The notes below the pieces were generated by a model that was not told the origin of the DNA, made no database searches, and saw nothing but the letters and a program-made list of their open reading frames with translations. From assembly GCF_019599505.1 (NCBI RefSeq), contig NZ_RKLT01000001.1, positions 682,001 through 746,000 of the forward strand: DNA of 64,000 nt, in the 5' to 3' direction. Below are positions 57,301-64,000 of this stretch, piece after piece. The DNA comes from Haloarcula nitratireducens (GTDB lineage Archaea > Halobacteriota > Halobacteria > Halobacteriales > Haloarculaceae). A program made the position numbers and the translations under genes. Within the stretch, counting starts at the first letter, position 1. Each line of letters begins with the position of its first letter.

Positions 57301-57408
57301 GAACCCGATCAGCACCACGAGGGCTGGGATGTGGTACCACTCCTGTACCCAGTCCAGGGCGGACTCGAGCTCGGGGTTCTCGTCGAGATAGCCCCGCGAT
57401 TGACTCAT
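54331..57408 (-). CDS. aglB: Oligosaccharyltransferase AglB
   Basis: 1025 residues from ATG 57408. About 12 N-terminal transmembrane helices with the metal-binding loop LFSAQDPWYHYRTT, then an external domain with the WWDYG motif (567-571) inside GVLSWWDYGHMITVEGERIP. It moves the glycan from dolichol phosphate to Asn in N-x-S/T sites of S-layer and archaellum proteins. The last 70 residues are a Ser/Thr/Gly/Ala/Pro-rich tail containing five N-x-S/T sites. The TATA box at 57431-57440 supports a leaderless start. Confidence 0.95.
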   Translation of the reverse strand: MSQSRGYLDENPELESALDWVQEWYHIPALVVLIGFMLWNRVRNYSQFIVDGEVLFSAQDPWYHYRTTMFVVENWPATMPFDPWTYFPYGTRSGQFGTLLDQVVATVALVVGLGSPSEQTVGIVAILTPAVIGTLAAIPVYFIGRRLGGRLGGVTAVVVLALSAGVFLQRSLVGTYDHQVAEGFLQTLAVLGVMVALGVAEREKPIYEQFLERDVDALRDTVGYSLLAGFGITLYLWTWPPGVLLLGILGVFFLLWLTMEFVRGKSPEHVAIAGAIMMGAVTVFELAVIKTLSITATDHSLLQPLMAVAIGVGCVFMAWLARYMEAEDYDRSLYPVTVGGILVVVTVLMAVLTPSLLSYIVDQVLRVVGFTSSPSATVTSVGEATPLRNPLRLYQYHGLALFVAIAGAIYIAAKQFLDRDAPAEQFLVVVWGAFILAASFTQIRFGVYLVFPVAALTGFAIDRIVSWVDLSADDGVEVYEVLTIIVLVFTVVGPLLFVAPTATAVGGSAAPGLEAQGWDDGLDWMANHTPEVGAYGTGGERSLDYYGTYQIRDDFDYQNGEYGVLSWWDYGHMITVEGERIPHANPFQQGSTTAANFLLAPNESQANDVLENINEDDAKVQYVAADWKMASVNSQYGGKFFAPPRFYDVSNVSASDYYRSITSRNTGQQFNYRTQSYYDTTVVRLYRYHGSAVEPQPVVLDWEIATQNGRSVAATPADGRAIKTFRSMEQARAYVENDSTSQVGGFGGLPSERVPAMEHYRYVGSSERSAYSSDSFNYATLIEAQGAGFAPRPAGNQSCFANETSMPVGGQQYCLADGIANAMNENNPAWTKIFERVPGATVEGTGPANTTVTASVQMRNHETNETFVYRQQARTDANGNFEMTLPYSTTGYDEWGTEAGYTNVSVRAEGPYQFSTPASFQNESITRSTGTADVSEGQVIGETQSPVTVELEETSRDINVGNDSSDNGTAGDSLNQTANGTDGSTNTTSGGEQSGTATPAPGTDTGTATAEPATDAGTPAATETA

Positions 57409-57430
57409 TGCCGGAAACACTTCCAACGCG

Positions 57431-57440
57431 CGCATAAGCC
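57431..57440 (-). promoter_or_regulatory. TATA box of aglB
   Basis: GGCTTATGCG on the minus strand, about 27 bases before ATG 57408. An in-frame ATG at 57435 lies within this element and cannot be the start. Confidence 0.45.
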
Positions 57441-57502
57441 TTTTGACCTCAACCGGACGCAGGATGGAAACGCCTAACAGCGGCCGTCGTGCACCTGCGT
57501 GC

Positions 57503-58450
57503 ATGCGCGTCTCGGTCGTCCTGTGTACGCATACGATAGAGCGGTACGACGACTGCCGGGCGGCGGCCGAGAGCGTCCTCTCACAGACCCACGAGAACGT
57601 CGAACTCGTCCTCGTCTCCGACGGGAGCGAGGCCGTCGCCGACCGTTTCGAAACCGACTTCGGCGACCGAGAGGGCGTCATCGTCCACTGCAACGACGAG
57701 AACGTCGGCTTACTGGAGAGCCGAAACAACGGTGCCGAGTTGGCGACGGGGGAGGTGGTGGCCTTTATCGACGACGACGCCGTCGCCGCCGAGGACTGGA
57801 TCGAGAGACTCGTCGCCGGGTACCAGCGCGACGACGCGGACGAGGACGTGCTGGCCGTCGGCGGGCGGATGGTCCCGGCGTGGGTCGCCGGCAAACCCGC
57901 CTTCCTCCCCGACGAGTTCTACTGGCTCGTCGGCGTCACGCACCGCGGGTTCGGTCCGGACGGCGACCCCGAAAAAGCGGGCGAGGTCCGCAACACCTTC
58001 GGCTCGAACATCTCCTTTCGGCGCGACGCCTTCCTCGAGCTTGGCGGGTTCGAAGACGACATCGGCGGTCGAACGGGCGAGAAGAACCTGCAGGGCGGCG
58101 AGACGGAACTGTGCGCTCGACTCCAGCGCGAGTACGACAGCGGCGTCTACTACGTCCCCGACGCCCTCGTCGCGCACAAGGTGTTCGACTACCGAACCGA
58201 CCCCGGCTGGCTCGTCGACCGGGCGTTCTGGCAGGGCTACTCCAAGCGCGGAATGGAAGTGTTCGTCCCCGAATCGACCGGTGACGAGTCGGACTTCCTC
58301 GGCGACCTGCTGTTCACGTTCGTGCCCGACCGGCTTCGCGGAATCGTTCGTTCACCGTCGGTGAGTGCGGTCTTGCAACTCGTCTTTCTATTCGTGTTGA
58401 CCGGCGCAGTCGGCGTAGGATACTTATATGGAAGATGTACTTGGGGCTAG
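57503..58450 (+). CDS. GT2-family glycosyltransferase (AglG-like)
   Basis: 315 residues from ATG 57503. GT-A fold: SVVLCTHTIERYDDCRAAAE, LVLVSDGSEAVADRFE, EVVAFIDDDAVAAEDWIERL (DxD motif) and GEKNLQGGETELCARLQREY as the acceptor region, with a hydrophobic helix near the C-terminus. It probably adds a sugar to dolichol phosphate-linked glycan. It is divergent from aglB across 94 bases and is the last GC-rich gene before the AT-richer cluster. Confidence 0.88.
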   Translation: MRVSVVLCTHTIERYDDCRAAAESVLSQTHENVELVLVSDGSEAVADRFETDFGDREGVIVHCNDENVGLLESRNNGAELATGEVVAFIDDDAVAAEDWIERLVAGYQRDDADEDVLAVGGRMVPAWVAGKPAFLPDEFYWLVGVTHRGFGPDGDPEKAGEVRNTFGSNISFRRDAFLELGGFEDDIGGRTGEKNLQGGETELCARLQREYDSGVYYVPDALVAHKVFDYRTDPGWLVDRAFWQGYSKRGMEVFVPESTGDESDFLGDLLFTFVPDRLRGIVRSPSVSAVLQLVFLFVLTGAVGVGYLYGRCTWG

Positions 58451-58591
58451 TACCCTATGCATCCATGAGCAGTACCAGCATATTTATTTCCGTTTCAATC
58501 AGAGAAAAGATCCCGCGCACTTCAGCTAACTAGTCAACATGGAGTTTTTAATCAGACTTCAGAATCGAGATCTGTCTAACTACAGTAGCAT

Positions 58592-59584
58592 ATGATCCGC
58601 GTTCTCTGGTTGACACCGAAAAAGCCCGCAAATATCAGCGTAGGCCGTCAACGTATCGCTTCGCATCTTGAATCGAATGGATTCGAGATTGAGATGCGGG
58701 CAGGCAGGCCAACTGTCCTCTATGAGTCATTATCCTCTCAGAGACATGATATTATAATTGGGACAACACGCGCTGGCGCGATATTTGGTTGCGCACTATC
58801 AATCCTCACTGGTAGTCCACTAGTAGTTGACCACGTTGACCCCATCCAACAGCTCGCTGAAACCGATTGGTGGCCAATTGCTAAGGTGGTTGAACGAATG
58901 GAAAATTTGGCTTTTCGCCGCTCTGAACATACGTTATACGTTTACTCCGAAGAAAAGGAACGGATTAGCCAACGAGCTCCAGCGTTCAGTCAGACAAATC
59001 TTGGCGTCGAATATGAACGCTTTGCTCATCCCGATTCAAGTATCGTTGAAGTCGCTCAGTCACAGTTGGCTGAGAAGCAACTTGAGGAAAACGTCGCTAT
59101 CTATATCGGTGGACTTGAACCGATCTACCACATAAGGAAACTCGTTGAGAGCGTCAGCTACTTGAATAATTGGTCACTCGTTATCCTCGGTTCTGGGTCA
59201 TTAGAAGACTTCGTTATCACCGCCGCAGAGAATGAACCGAAAATAGTCTATTTGGGGACTGTTCCCCATGACCACGTTCCGGGATACTTGCAGGTCGCTG
59301 ATGTTGGGGTCAGCCTTGTTAACGACCCACACACGCTAAAGGTTTTAGAGTACGGGGCTGCGAGATTACCAACCGTCCAGCTATCCGGTCAGGCTCGACA
59401 GAAGTTTGAAGGTATGGTTGAGTTCTGTGAAAACGACACTAAGTCTATCGCCCATGCGATTCAACGAGCTGTTGCCTCTGATATAAAAAGAATTGACGAA
59501 TTTCAAGCCCTTGCTGCTGAGTACAGTTGGGAGCAAATTGCTTCCGACTACGCGAAAGTACTTCGGGAGAGTTTAGCAGAGTAA
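58592..59584 (+). CDS. GT4-like glycosyltransferase
   Basis: 330 residues, GT-B fold: N-terminal IRVLWLTPKKPANISVGRQR, central LTGSPLVVDHVDP, C-terminal AIYIGGLEPIYHIRKLVESV, VYLGTVPHDHVPGYLQVADV with GVSLVNDPHTLKVLEYGA (the sugar-nucleotide Glu motif). GC content is clearly lower than aglB, with many A/T third positions, suggesting transfer. Donor sugar unknown. Confidence 0.82.
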   Translation: MIRVLWLTPKKPANISVGRQRIASHLESNGFEIEMRAGRPTVLYESLSSQRHDIIIGTTRAGAIFGCALSILTGSPLVVDHVDPIQQLAETDWWPIAKVVERMENLAFRRSEHTLYVYSEEKERISQRAPAFSQTNLGVEYERFAHPDSSIVEVAQSQLAEKQLEENVAIYIGGLEPIYHIRKLVESVSYLNNWSLVILGSGSLEDFVITAAENEPKIVYLGTVPHDHVPGYLQVADVGVSLVNDPHTLKVLEYGAARLPTVQLSGQARQKFEGMVEFCENDTKSIAHAIQRAVASDIKRIDEFQALAAEYSWEQIASDYAKVLRESLAE

Positions 59585-59669
59585 ATCAATTTATCATGAC
59601 ACCAAATACAAATCCTTGGGTCCAGTTCATTGGAAACATAGTTTGGACAACAAATATCTCACAAGATAG

Positions 59670-60758
59670 ATGAGTTCAAATGATATACAAACTGTCTTAG
59701 TTGTTTCAAACCGCCGATGCGACGAAAACGCTGGGAGGGCAGAGAAACTCAAAACACGTTCCCGACTCCTTACCGAACAGGGATGGGACATGAAAATCGG
59801 ATACGTTGAGCCGTCGATGACCGGGCTCCCAATCGGGACCCTCAAATGTATTCAGTTGGCACGTGACGCTGATGTCATTAATTCCATAAGCAACCCGCCA
59901 CATCTCCAAGTTGCGGGTGCTATCGCTGCGCGGGTCACTAAGACGCCTTGGCTTGCGGAATTCCGGGATCCGTTAGTTGCGAATCCGGATGTTCCGAACG
60001 ACGGGTTCGCCACCAGACTCCGGCAACTTTTGGAGCGATATATTCTCACGCATGCTGATAGGGTCATTTGGTACGATGGTATTCAGATTCCGGATAACTA
60101 CTTTGAGAATACTTATCCGGACGTTTCATCAACCATCTGTAGGAAGTTACCTCCGATTGGTTATGAGACGAAGAAATTTGAAGACACGGAACCGACCGCT
60201 TGGGAGAATTTTACTATTTCCTATGCTGGTTCATTTTACGAGGGGTGGATAGAACCATACACGTTTATCAAAGGATTAGCCGAGTACTGTAATAGGGAAA
60301 CGGCTACGTCAGATATTACAGCCCGGTTCTACGGCGACTGGCAGGAAGAATACGCAGCCGCCGCTGAAGAAGCCGAAGTGGCCAAGTACGTATCGCCACA
60401 GCCGTTTATTCCTCATGAGGAGGTCATTAGCCATCTAAAAGGATCCGACATACTATTGTACATTGGAGGAGACGACCCACGGAATCGACGGAACCTGCCT
60501 TCAAAGATATACGACTACATCGGTGCTGGGCAACCGATTTTAGCTATTGTGGACCCTACATTTCGGATAGCAGAAGTAATCCGCAACCATGGTTTCGGAA
60601 TTGTCGTCAGACCAGGAGATACCGAGGGAGTTAGTGACGCTATTGACCGTATCCGAACAGGGAACTTCACCTATAGGGCAACAGCAAAACAGCGCCGACA
60701 GTTTTCTCGCGCCGAGAGTAATTCGGCTTATGTTAAGGAATTAGAACGTATCGTCTAG
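59670..60758 (+). CDS. Glycosyltransferase, GT-B fold
   Basis: 362 residues. N-terminal TVLVVSNRRCDENAGRAEKL with RSRLLTEQGWDMKIGYVEPS, a central EFRDPLVANPDVP stretch as in GT4 sialyl/fucosyl-type enzymes, and C-terminal VSPQPFIPHEEVISHLKGSD followed by NLPSKIYDYIGAGQPILAIV (nucleotide-sugar binding). AT-rich like its neighbours. The stop shares a CTAG with the convergent sulfatase-fold gene. Confidence 0.82.
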   Translation: MSSNDIQTVLVVSNRRCDENAGRAEKLKTRSRLLTEQGWDMKIGYVEPSMTGLPIGTLKCIQLARDADVINSISNPPHLQVAGAIAARVTKTPWLAEFRDPLVANPDVPNDGFATRLRQLLERYILTHADRVIWYDGIQIPDNYFENTYPDVSSTICRKLPPIGYETKKFEDTEPTAWENFTISYAGSFYEGWIEPYTFIKGLAEYCNRETATSDITARFYGDWQEEYAAAAEEAEVAKYVSPQPFIPHEEVISHLKGSDILLYIGGDDPRNRRNLPSKIYDYIGAGQPILAIVDPTFRIAEVIRNHGFGIVVRPGDTEGVSDAIDRIRTGNFTYRATAKQRRQFSRAESNSAYVKELERIV

Positions 60759-62188
60759 ACGTTGTCGTCATCCGCGTAACCGAGAGCGCTCAGTTGGGAC
60801 TTGATTTCGTCCATAGATTCGTCATTGATTTCAGCGGATCGCCCAGCGCCGGCTTTTGCTATTTGCTCTTGTGTTTCAAGTTCCTCTTCAAGTGTTCCTC
60901 GTAGTCGTTCAACTATCTCTGGGTGGTCATCAGAAATGTCTTCGGACTCAGTCGGGTCTGTTTCGAGGTCATAGAGCTCAACGCTTCCGTCTCCATTGTA
61001 CCAGTACTGCTCTTGAAGATACGTGATATCGTTCGGTACGATGAGCTTCCATCTGTCGGTTCTAACCATCTGCATGCGTTGCCCGATGGTTTCGGCGAAA
61101 GCGTATTGGCGGGTTGCCGGCAGTATGTTTCCTCGGAGATCATCTGGAACCTCAATATCAGCGAATTCACATATCGTCGGAACAATATCTGCGTGCTGAA
61201 CGATTCCTTTGATACGCTGATGTTCACGTCGGGGATCATGTACAATCAGCGGTACGTGGATAGACGTGTCGTACAGTCCGCAGTTGTCTGAGAAGATACC
61301 ATGCTCGCCGAAGTTATGACCGTGGTCCGCTGTGACAACGACCATAGTTTCATCCAGTATCTCCTGTTCGCGAAGGTGAGCGAGCAGCCGACCAAACTGC
61401 TCATCGACCCAGGAGATGGCTCCGTCGTAGGCTTCCTTGCTATCAGCGATAGTAGTACGCTCGCCACGTGCATAAGGCTGATACTCAGCTGCCAGCGGGC
61501 CTTTAGCGTCACTTCCGAAGTATTTAGATAATGGTTCGTCTTCACCCTCGTAGCTAAACTGTTTGTATTCGTCCGGCGGTAGATATGGCGGGTGGACATC
61601 CCAGTAGTGCAGCAACGTGAAAAATGGGTTGTCAGCGTCTTGTATCCGGTCAAGAGCAATATCTGTTAGTTCCTCGCAGTTAACTCTGAAGTCATTATAT
61701 CCCATCCATCGATAATACTGTTTCATAATCGGAGCGAGTAATGGCTCCGGTAGCTCAATGACGATATCTTTAATCCGGTTAACAACGGCTTCAGGTGCCG
61801 ACTGTTCATCGTTTCCGTCGTCGTTATCCAAGCCGTATGTGTCGTATCCCCATTCATGCCACCGTCCCATCCAATCAACACCAATTGTTTCGTAGCCGTT
61901 CTCTTGAAGGAGTTCCGGCAAAAACGTCGGTGATCGCTCTTCGATACGGCGTAAGTTCGCTTTCGTGTGAGCCGTGCCGTGATGCGTTACTCCGTGTTCG
62001 CGAGGCATCTTGCCTGAGAGTATATTAGACATACAGACGTCGGTATAGTTGGACATCGAAAATGCGTGCTCGAAAACGAGCGACTCTTCAGCTAGACGAT
62101 CGATATTCGGGGTCGTATCGTCTTTTCGTCCGAGACATCCCACGTCAGAGGATCTGAGTGCATCGATAACGACAACGATTACGTTCAT
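60755..62188 (-). CDS. Sulfatase/alkaline-phosphatase-superfamily enzyme
   Basis: 477 residues from ATG 62188. Metal site residues VVIDALRSSDVGCLGR at the N-terminus and VVVTADHGHNFGEHGIFSDN in the C-terminal half. The nucleophile region is MSNYTDVCMSNILSGKMPRE: Thr occupies the place of the formylglycine Cys/Ser, and the CxPSR motif is missing, so it is unlikely to be a classic sulfatase. A phosphodiesterase or phospho-group transferase acting on glycan or lipid is possible. Convergent with the upstream glycosyltransferase. Confidence 0.8.
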   Translation of the reverse strand: MNVIVVVIDALRSSDVGCLGRKDDTTPNIDRLAEESLVFEHAFSMSNYTDVCMSNILSGKMPREHGVTHHGTAHTKANLRRIEERSPTFLPELLQENGYETIGVDWMGRWHEWGYDTYGLDNDDGNDEQSAPEAVVNRIKDIVIELPEPLLAPIMKQYYRWMGYNDFRVNCEELTDIALDRIQDADNPFFTLLHYWDVHPPYLPPDEYKQFSYEGEDEPLSKYFGSDAKGPLAAEYQPYARGERTTIADSKEAYDGAISWVDEQFGRLLAHLREQEILDETMVVVTADHGHNFGEHGIFSDNCGLYDTSIHVPLIVHDPRREHQRIKGIVQHADIVPTICEFADIEVPDDLRGNILPATRQYAFAETIGQRMQMVRTDRWKLIVPNDITYLQEQYWYNGDGSVELYDLETDPTESEDISDDHPEIVERLRGTLEEELETQEQIAKAGAGRSAEINDESMDEIKSQLSALGYADDDNV

Positions 62189-62278
62189 ACGATTCTCTTT
62201 CTCGGCCAAGGATTAGTATCGTTTGGATTCCAGAGTTCAGCACGTTTTATACGCGATTCCCTCTTAATGTTACGTATA

Positions 62279-63115
62279 ATGTTCGGGACCGCTGATAGAT
62301 ATCCTGAGTCTCGACCGAGACCCTGGCGAGCACTCGCAAGATTAGACTGGATTACTGGGTTCGCCGCATTTGACCATGGTCGAGACGCTGTCCTGCTCTA
62401 CCACTCTGTGGGTGGCCTCCCTGGGATTGACTACAAATGGGATCTTTCTGCTGAGGATTTCCGAGCGCAGATTCAAGAACTAGACAAGCGGTTTGAACTC
62501 GTCGATCTTGCGACACTTGTCGACGAACCGGTTGCAGATACTAAGCGAATCGCTGTCACGTTTGATGATGGCTTCCAGAATGTGTATTCAACTGCAGTCC
62601 CCATCCTTCGAGAGTTTGACGTCCCTGCGACGCTGTTCGTCTCACCAGCGTTTCTTGACGGCAAGAATCTGGCCATTTTTAACGAACGTCACAATATACC
62701 TACAAATAGTCGCGATACTATGCTGACTACAGGGCAGCTCCGTCAATTGAGTGAGGATGACCTATTTACGATTGGAAATCACACGTACAGCCATCCTGAC
62801 CTACAAAATCTAAGTGATCAACAGTCGATAGCCGAGGAAATACACAGAGGGAAACGAGAGCTAGAACAAATACTCGGTACGTCAATACAACAGTTCAGTT
62901 ATCCATACGGTAGTATGGACGACCGTGCGCAGGAAATTGTTACTGAAACTCACGAGTTAGCAGTAACATCCGTGCCGGAGTTACTCAAGACGAACCAAGA
63001 ACGATATCAAATACCTCGAATTGATACATGTTTATCACCACCTACTGTTAGCTTTGAGGTGACTGATATCTCCGCTCGGCTTAGACAACTCGCGAGACGA
63101 GTGAACTCATCATAA
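62279..63115 (+). CDS. Polysaccharide deacetylase family protein
   Basis: 278 residues if started at ATG 62279, which fits the TATA TTTTATAC at 62245-62252; ATG 62267 in the same frame is the alternative. NodB-type motifs: LLYHSVGG, VTFDDGFQNVYSTA (two metal-site Asp), FTIGNHTYSHPDLQNL (metal His pair) and FSYPYGSMDD. It removes N- or O-acetyl groups from sugars, here most likely in surface-glycan synthesis. Confidence 0.85.
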   Translation: MFGTADRYPESRPRPWRALARLDWITGFAAFDHGRDAVLLYHSVGGLPGIDYKWDLSAEDFRAQIQELDKRFELVDLATLVDEPVADTKRIAVTFDDGFQNVYSTAVPILREFDVPATLFVSPAFLDGKNLAIFNERHNIPTNSRDTMLTTGQLRQLSEDDLFTIGNHTYSHPDLQNLSDQQSIAEEIHRGKRELEQILGTSIQQFSYPYGSMDDRAQEIVTETHELAVTSVPELLKTNQERYQIPRIDTCLSPPTVSFEVTDISARLRQLARRVNSS

Positions 63116-63141
63116 AGTAGTTGAGAGCAGCCAGTTCCGAT

Positions 63142-64000
63142 GTGCTTATACCGGTGGGGTCAGCCGATGCAACTGTGCGAATCGGCCAGACATCAGTGGT
63201 ACATTTCGGCTCGCAACTTATTGCGTCGGTTGCTGGATTTGTCGCCACGGTCTACATTGCGCAGGAATTAGGAGGGGCGGTACTGGGTTCTTATGCGTTA
63301 TTTGCGGCAGTCCTTATTTGGTTGAAGACTGGCGTTGGTGCTGGGACTCAGCAGACGATTGCGAAACGTTTGAGCGAGATCGGGGAAAGCGGACCGGTGC
63401 TCAGCGCTGCACTTCTAGTTCAACTGTTCATTTTCATTTTCGTTTCGATGCTTGTTTTGTTGTTTCATAATTGGGTCGATAGCTACCTAGGGTTTCAAGG
63501 TACGGGACTGCTCATCATTGGACTTCTGGCGCTTTTGTTGTTTTCGACCGTCAAAGCGATTTTACGGGGAGAGCAGAAAGTCCACCTTGCGGCCGTTCTA
63601 TCTCCGCTTGACCGTGTAATCCGAAGTGGTGTCCAGCTAGCGGTTGTGTTTGTTGGACTACTCGGAGGGGGAATAGCCGGACTCGTTTGGGGTTACATCG
63701 CCGGTGGTGCCGTCGCTTCTCTGGCGGGACTCGCGATGATTTCTAGTCGGTTACGACGTCCGACCCGAGAAGATTTTCGGAACGTTACCTCGTTCTCTCG
63801 TTATGCTTGGCTCTCGGGTATTGAGGAACGTGCCTTTTCAGCGCTCGATACAGTAGTCCTTGGCCTCTTCGTTGGCGCTAACCTCATCGGCTATTACGAA
63901 GTGGCCTGGAATTTGGCTTCACTATTGGCTATATTTGGCGACTCGGTAACAAAGTCACTATTTCCAGCAATTAGTGAGCTAGGTAGTAGAGAAAACCGGC
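63142..64000 (+). CDS. Polysaccharide flippase (Wzx/MATE-like), partial
   Basis: The open frame from GTG 63142 (an in-frame TTG at 63121 also follows a TAG) runs past the right edge, giving 286 visible residues. Eight or so transmembrane helices. Stretches typical of RfbX/Wzx flippases: HFGSQLIASVAGFVATVYIA, GTQQTIAKRLSEIGE, FSRYAWLSGIEERAFSALDT and NLIGYYEVAWNLASLL. It would flip lipid-linked glycans to the outside, supplying AglB. Confidence 0.8.
   Translation, partial: MLIPVGSADATVRIGQTSVVHFGSQLIASVAGFVATVYIAQELGGAVLGSYALFAAVLIWLKTGVGAGTQQTIAKRLSEIGESGPVLSAALLVQLFIFIFVSMLVLLFHNWVDSYLGFQGTGLLIIGLLALLLFSTVKAILRGEQKVHLAAVLSPLDRVIRSGVQLAVVFVGLLGGGIAGLVWGYIAGGAVASLAGLAMISSRLRRPTREDFRNVTSFSRYAWLSGIEERAFSALDTVVLGLFVGANLIGYYEVAWNLASLLAIFGDSVTKSLFPAISELGSRENR

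Noticed and set aside
57409..57894. Upstream extension of the aglB frame by 162 codons
   Set aside because: It runs antisense through the GT2 gene. The family N-terminus starts at MSQSRGYLDE, and a TATA box lies just before ATG 57408.

Overview
The window is a chromosomal segment of a halophilic archaeon (class Halobacteria). The evidence is the high GC content, acidic proteins, many genes whose start codon lies about 25 bases after a TATA box (leaderless transcripts), and archaeal marker genes: topoisomerase VI, proteasome beta, AglB, type II secretion/pilus ATPase and an ATP-dependent DNA ligase. I could not fix the genus. I found no rRNA or tRNA gene, no CRISPR array and no intact insertion sequence.

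Layout. 1-7.3 kb: a DtxR-type regulator running off the left edge, small membrane and zinc-ribbon proteins, a lipoprotein PQQ-type sugar dehydrogenase, PfpI and HAD enzymes, a histidine-kinase remnant, and a divergent DUF2071/macro-domain pair. 7.4-12.3 kb: an aldo/keto reductase and a three-gene ABC exporter operon whose middle gene fuses a permease to a PrsW-like membrane protease. 12.4-18.4 kb: SRPBCC protein, zinc finger, histidine kinase, succinyl-CoA synthetase (sucCD), sirtuin and conserved haloarchaeal genes. 18.5-22.4 kb: an AT-richer island with a tripartite tricarboxylate transporter (tctCBA), a decayed gene and a possible IS end. 22.5-29.1 kb: a secretion/pilus ATPase with its membrane platform protein, DNA ligase and a metallo-beta-lactamase-fold protein. 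29.2-37.3 kb: two type II topoisomerase operons, top6BA and gyrBA, divergent from one 179-bp promoter region. 37.4-42.4 kb: flavin reductase, arginase-type hydrolase, nucleotide-sugar epimerase, regulator and type II NADH dehydrogenase. 42.7-46.3 kb: nucleoside phosphorylase, cytidine deaminase, phosphohexomutase and proteasome beta. 46.4-54.3 kb: small conserved genes, purM with a broken second copy of its 3' end, a site-2 protease/TraB pair, PadR regulator, thioesterase, methyltransferase, HEWD protein and CutA. 54.3-64 kb: aglB and a GT2 gene of normal composition, then an abruptly AT-richer surface-glycan cluster (two glycosyltransferases, a sulfatase-fold protein, a polysaccharide deacetylase and a flippase cut by the right edge).

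How the genes work together. The clearest units are sucC-sucD (TCA cycle), the ABC exporter operon, tctC-tctB-tctA, the secretion ATPase/platform pair, top6B-top6A against gyrB-gyrA (DNA topology), cdd-udp (pyrimidine nucleoside breakdown), the site-2 protease/TraB pair, and the aglB-linked glycan genes, where glycosyltransferases and a flippase would build and export a lipid-linked glycan that AglB transfers to S-layer or archaellin proteins. The most unusual structures are a recurring composite hairpin element found beside three genes (ndh, psmB, purM) and the displaced purM 3' end that one copy of this element separates from the intact gene.
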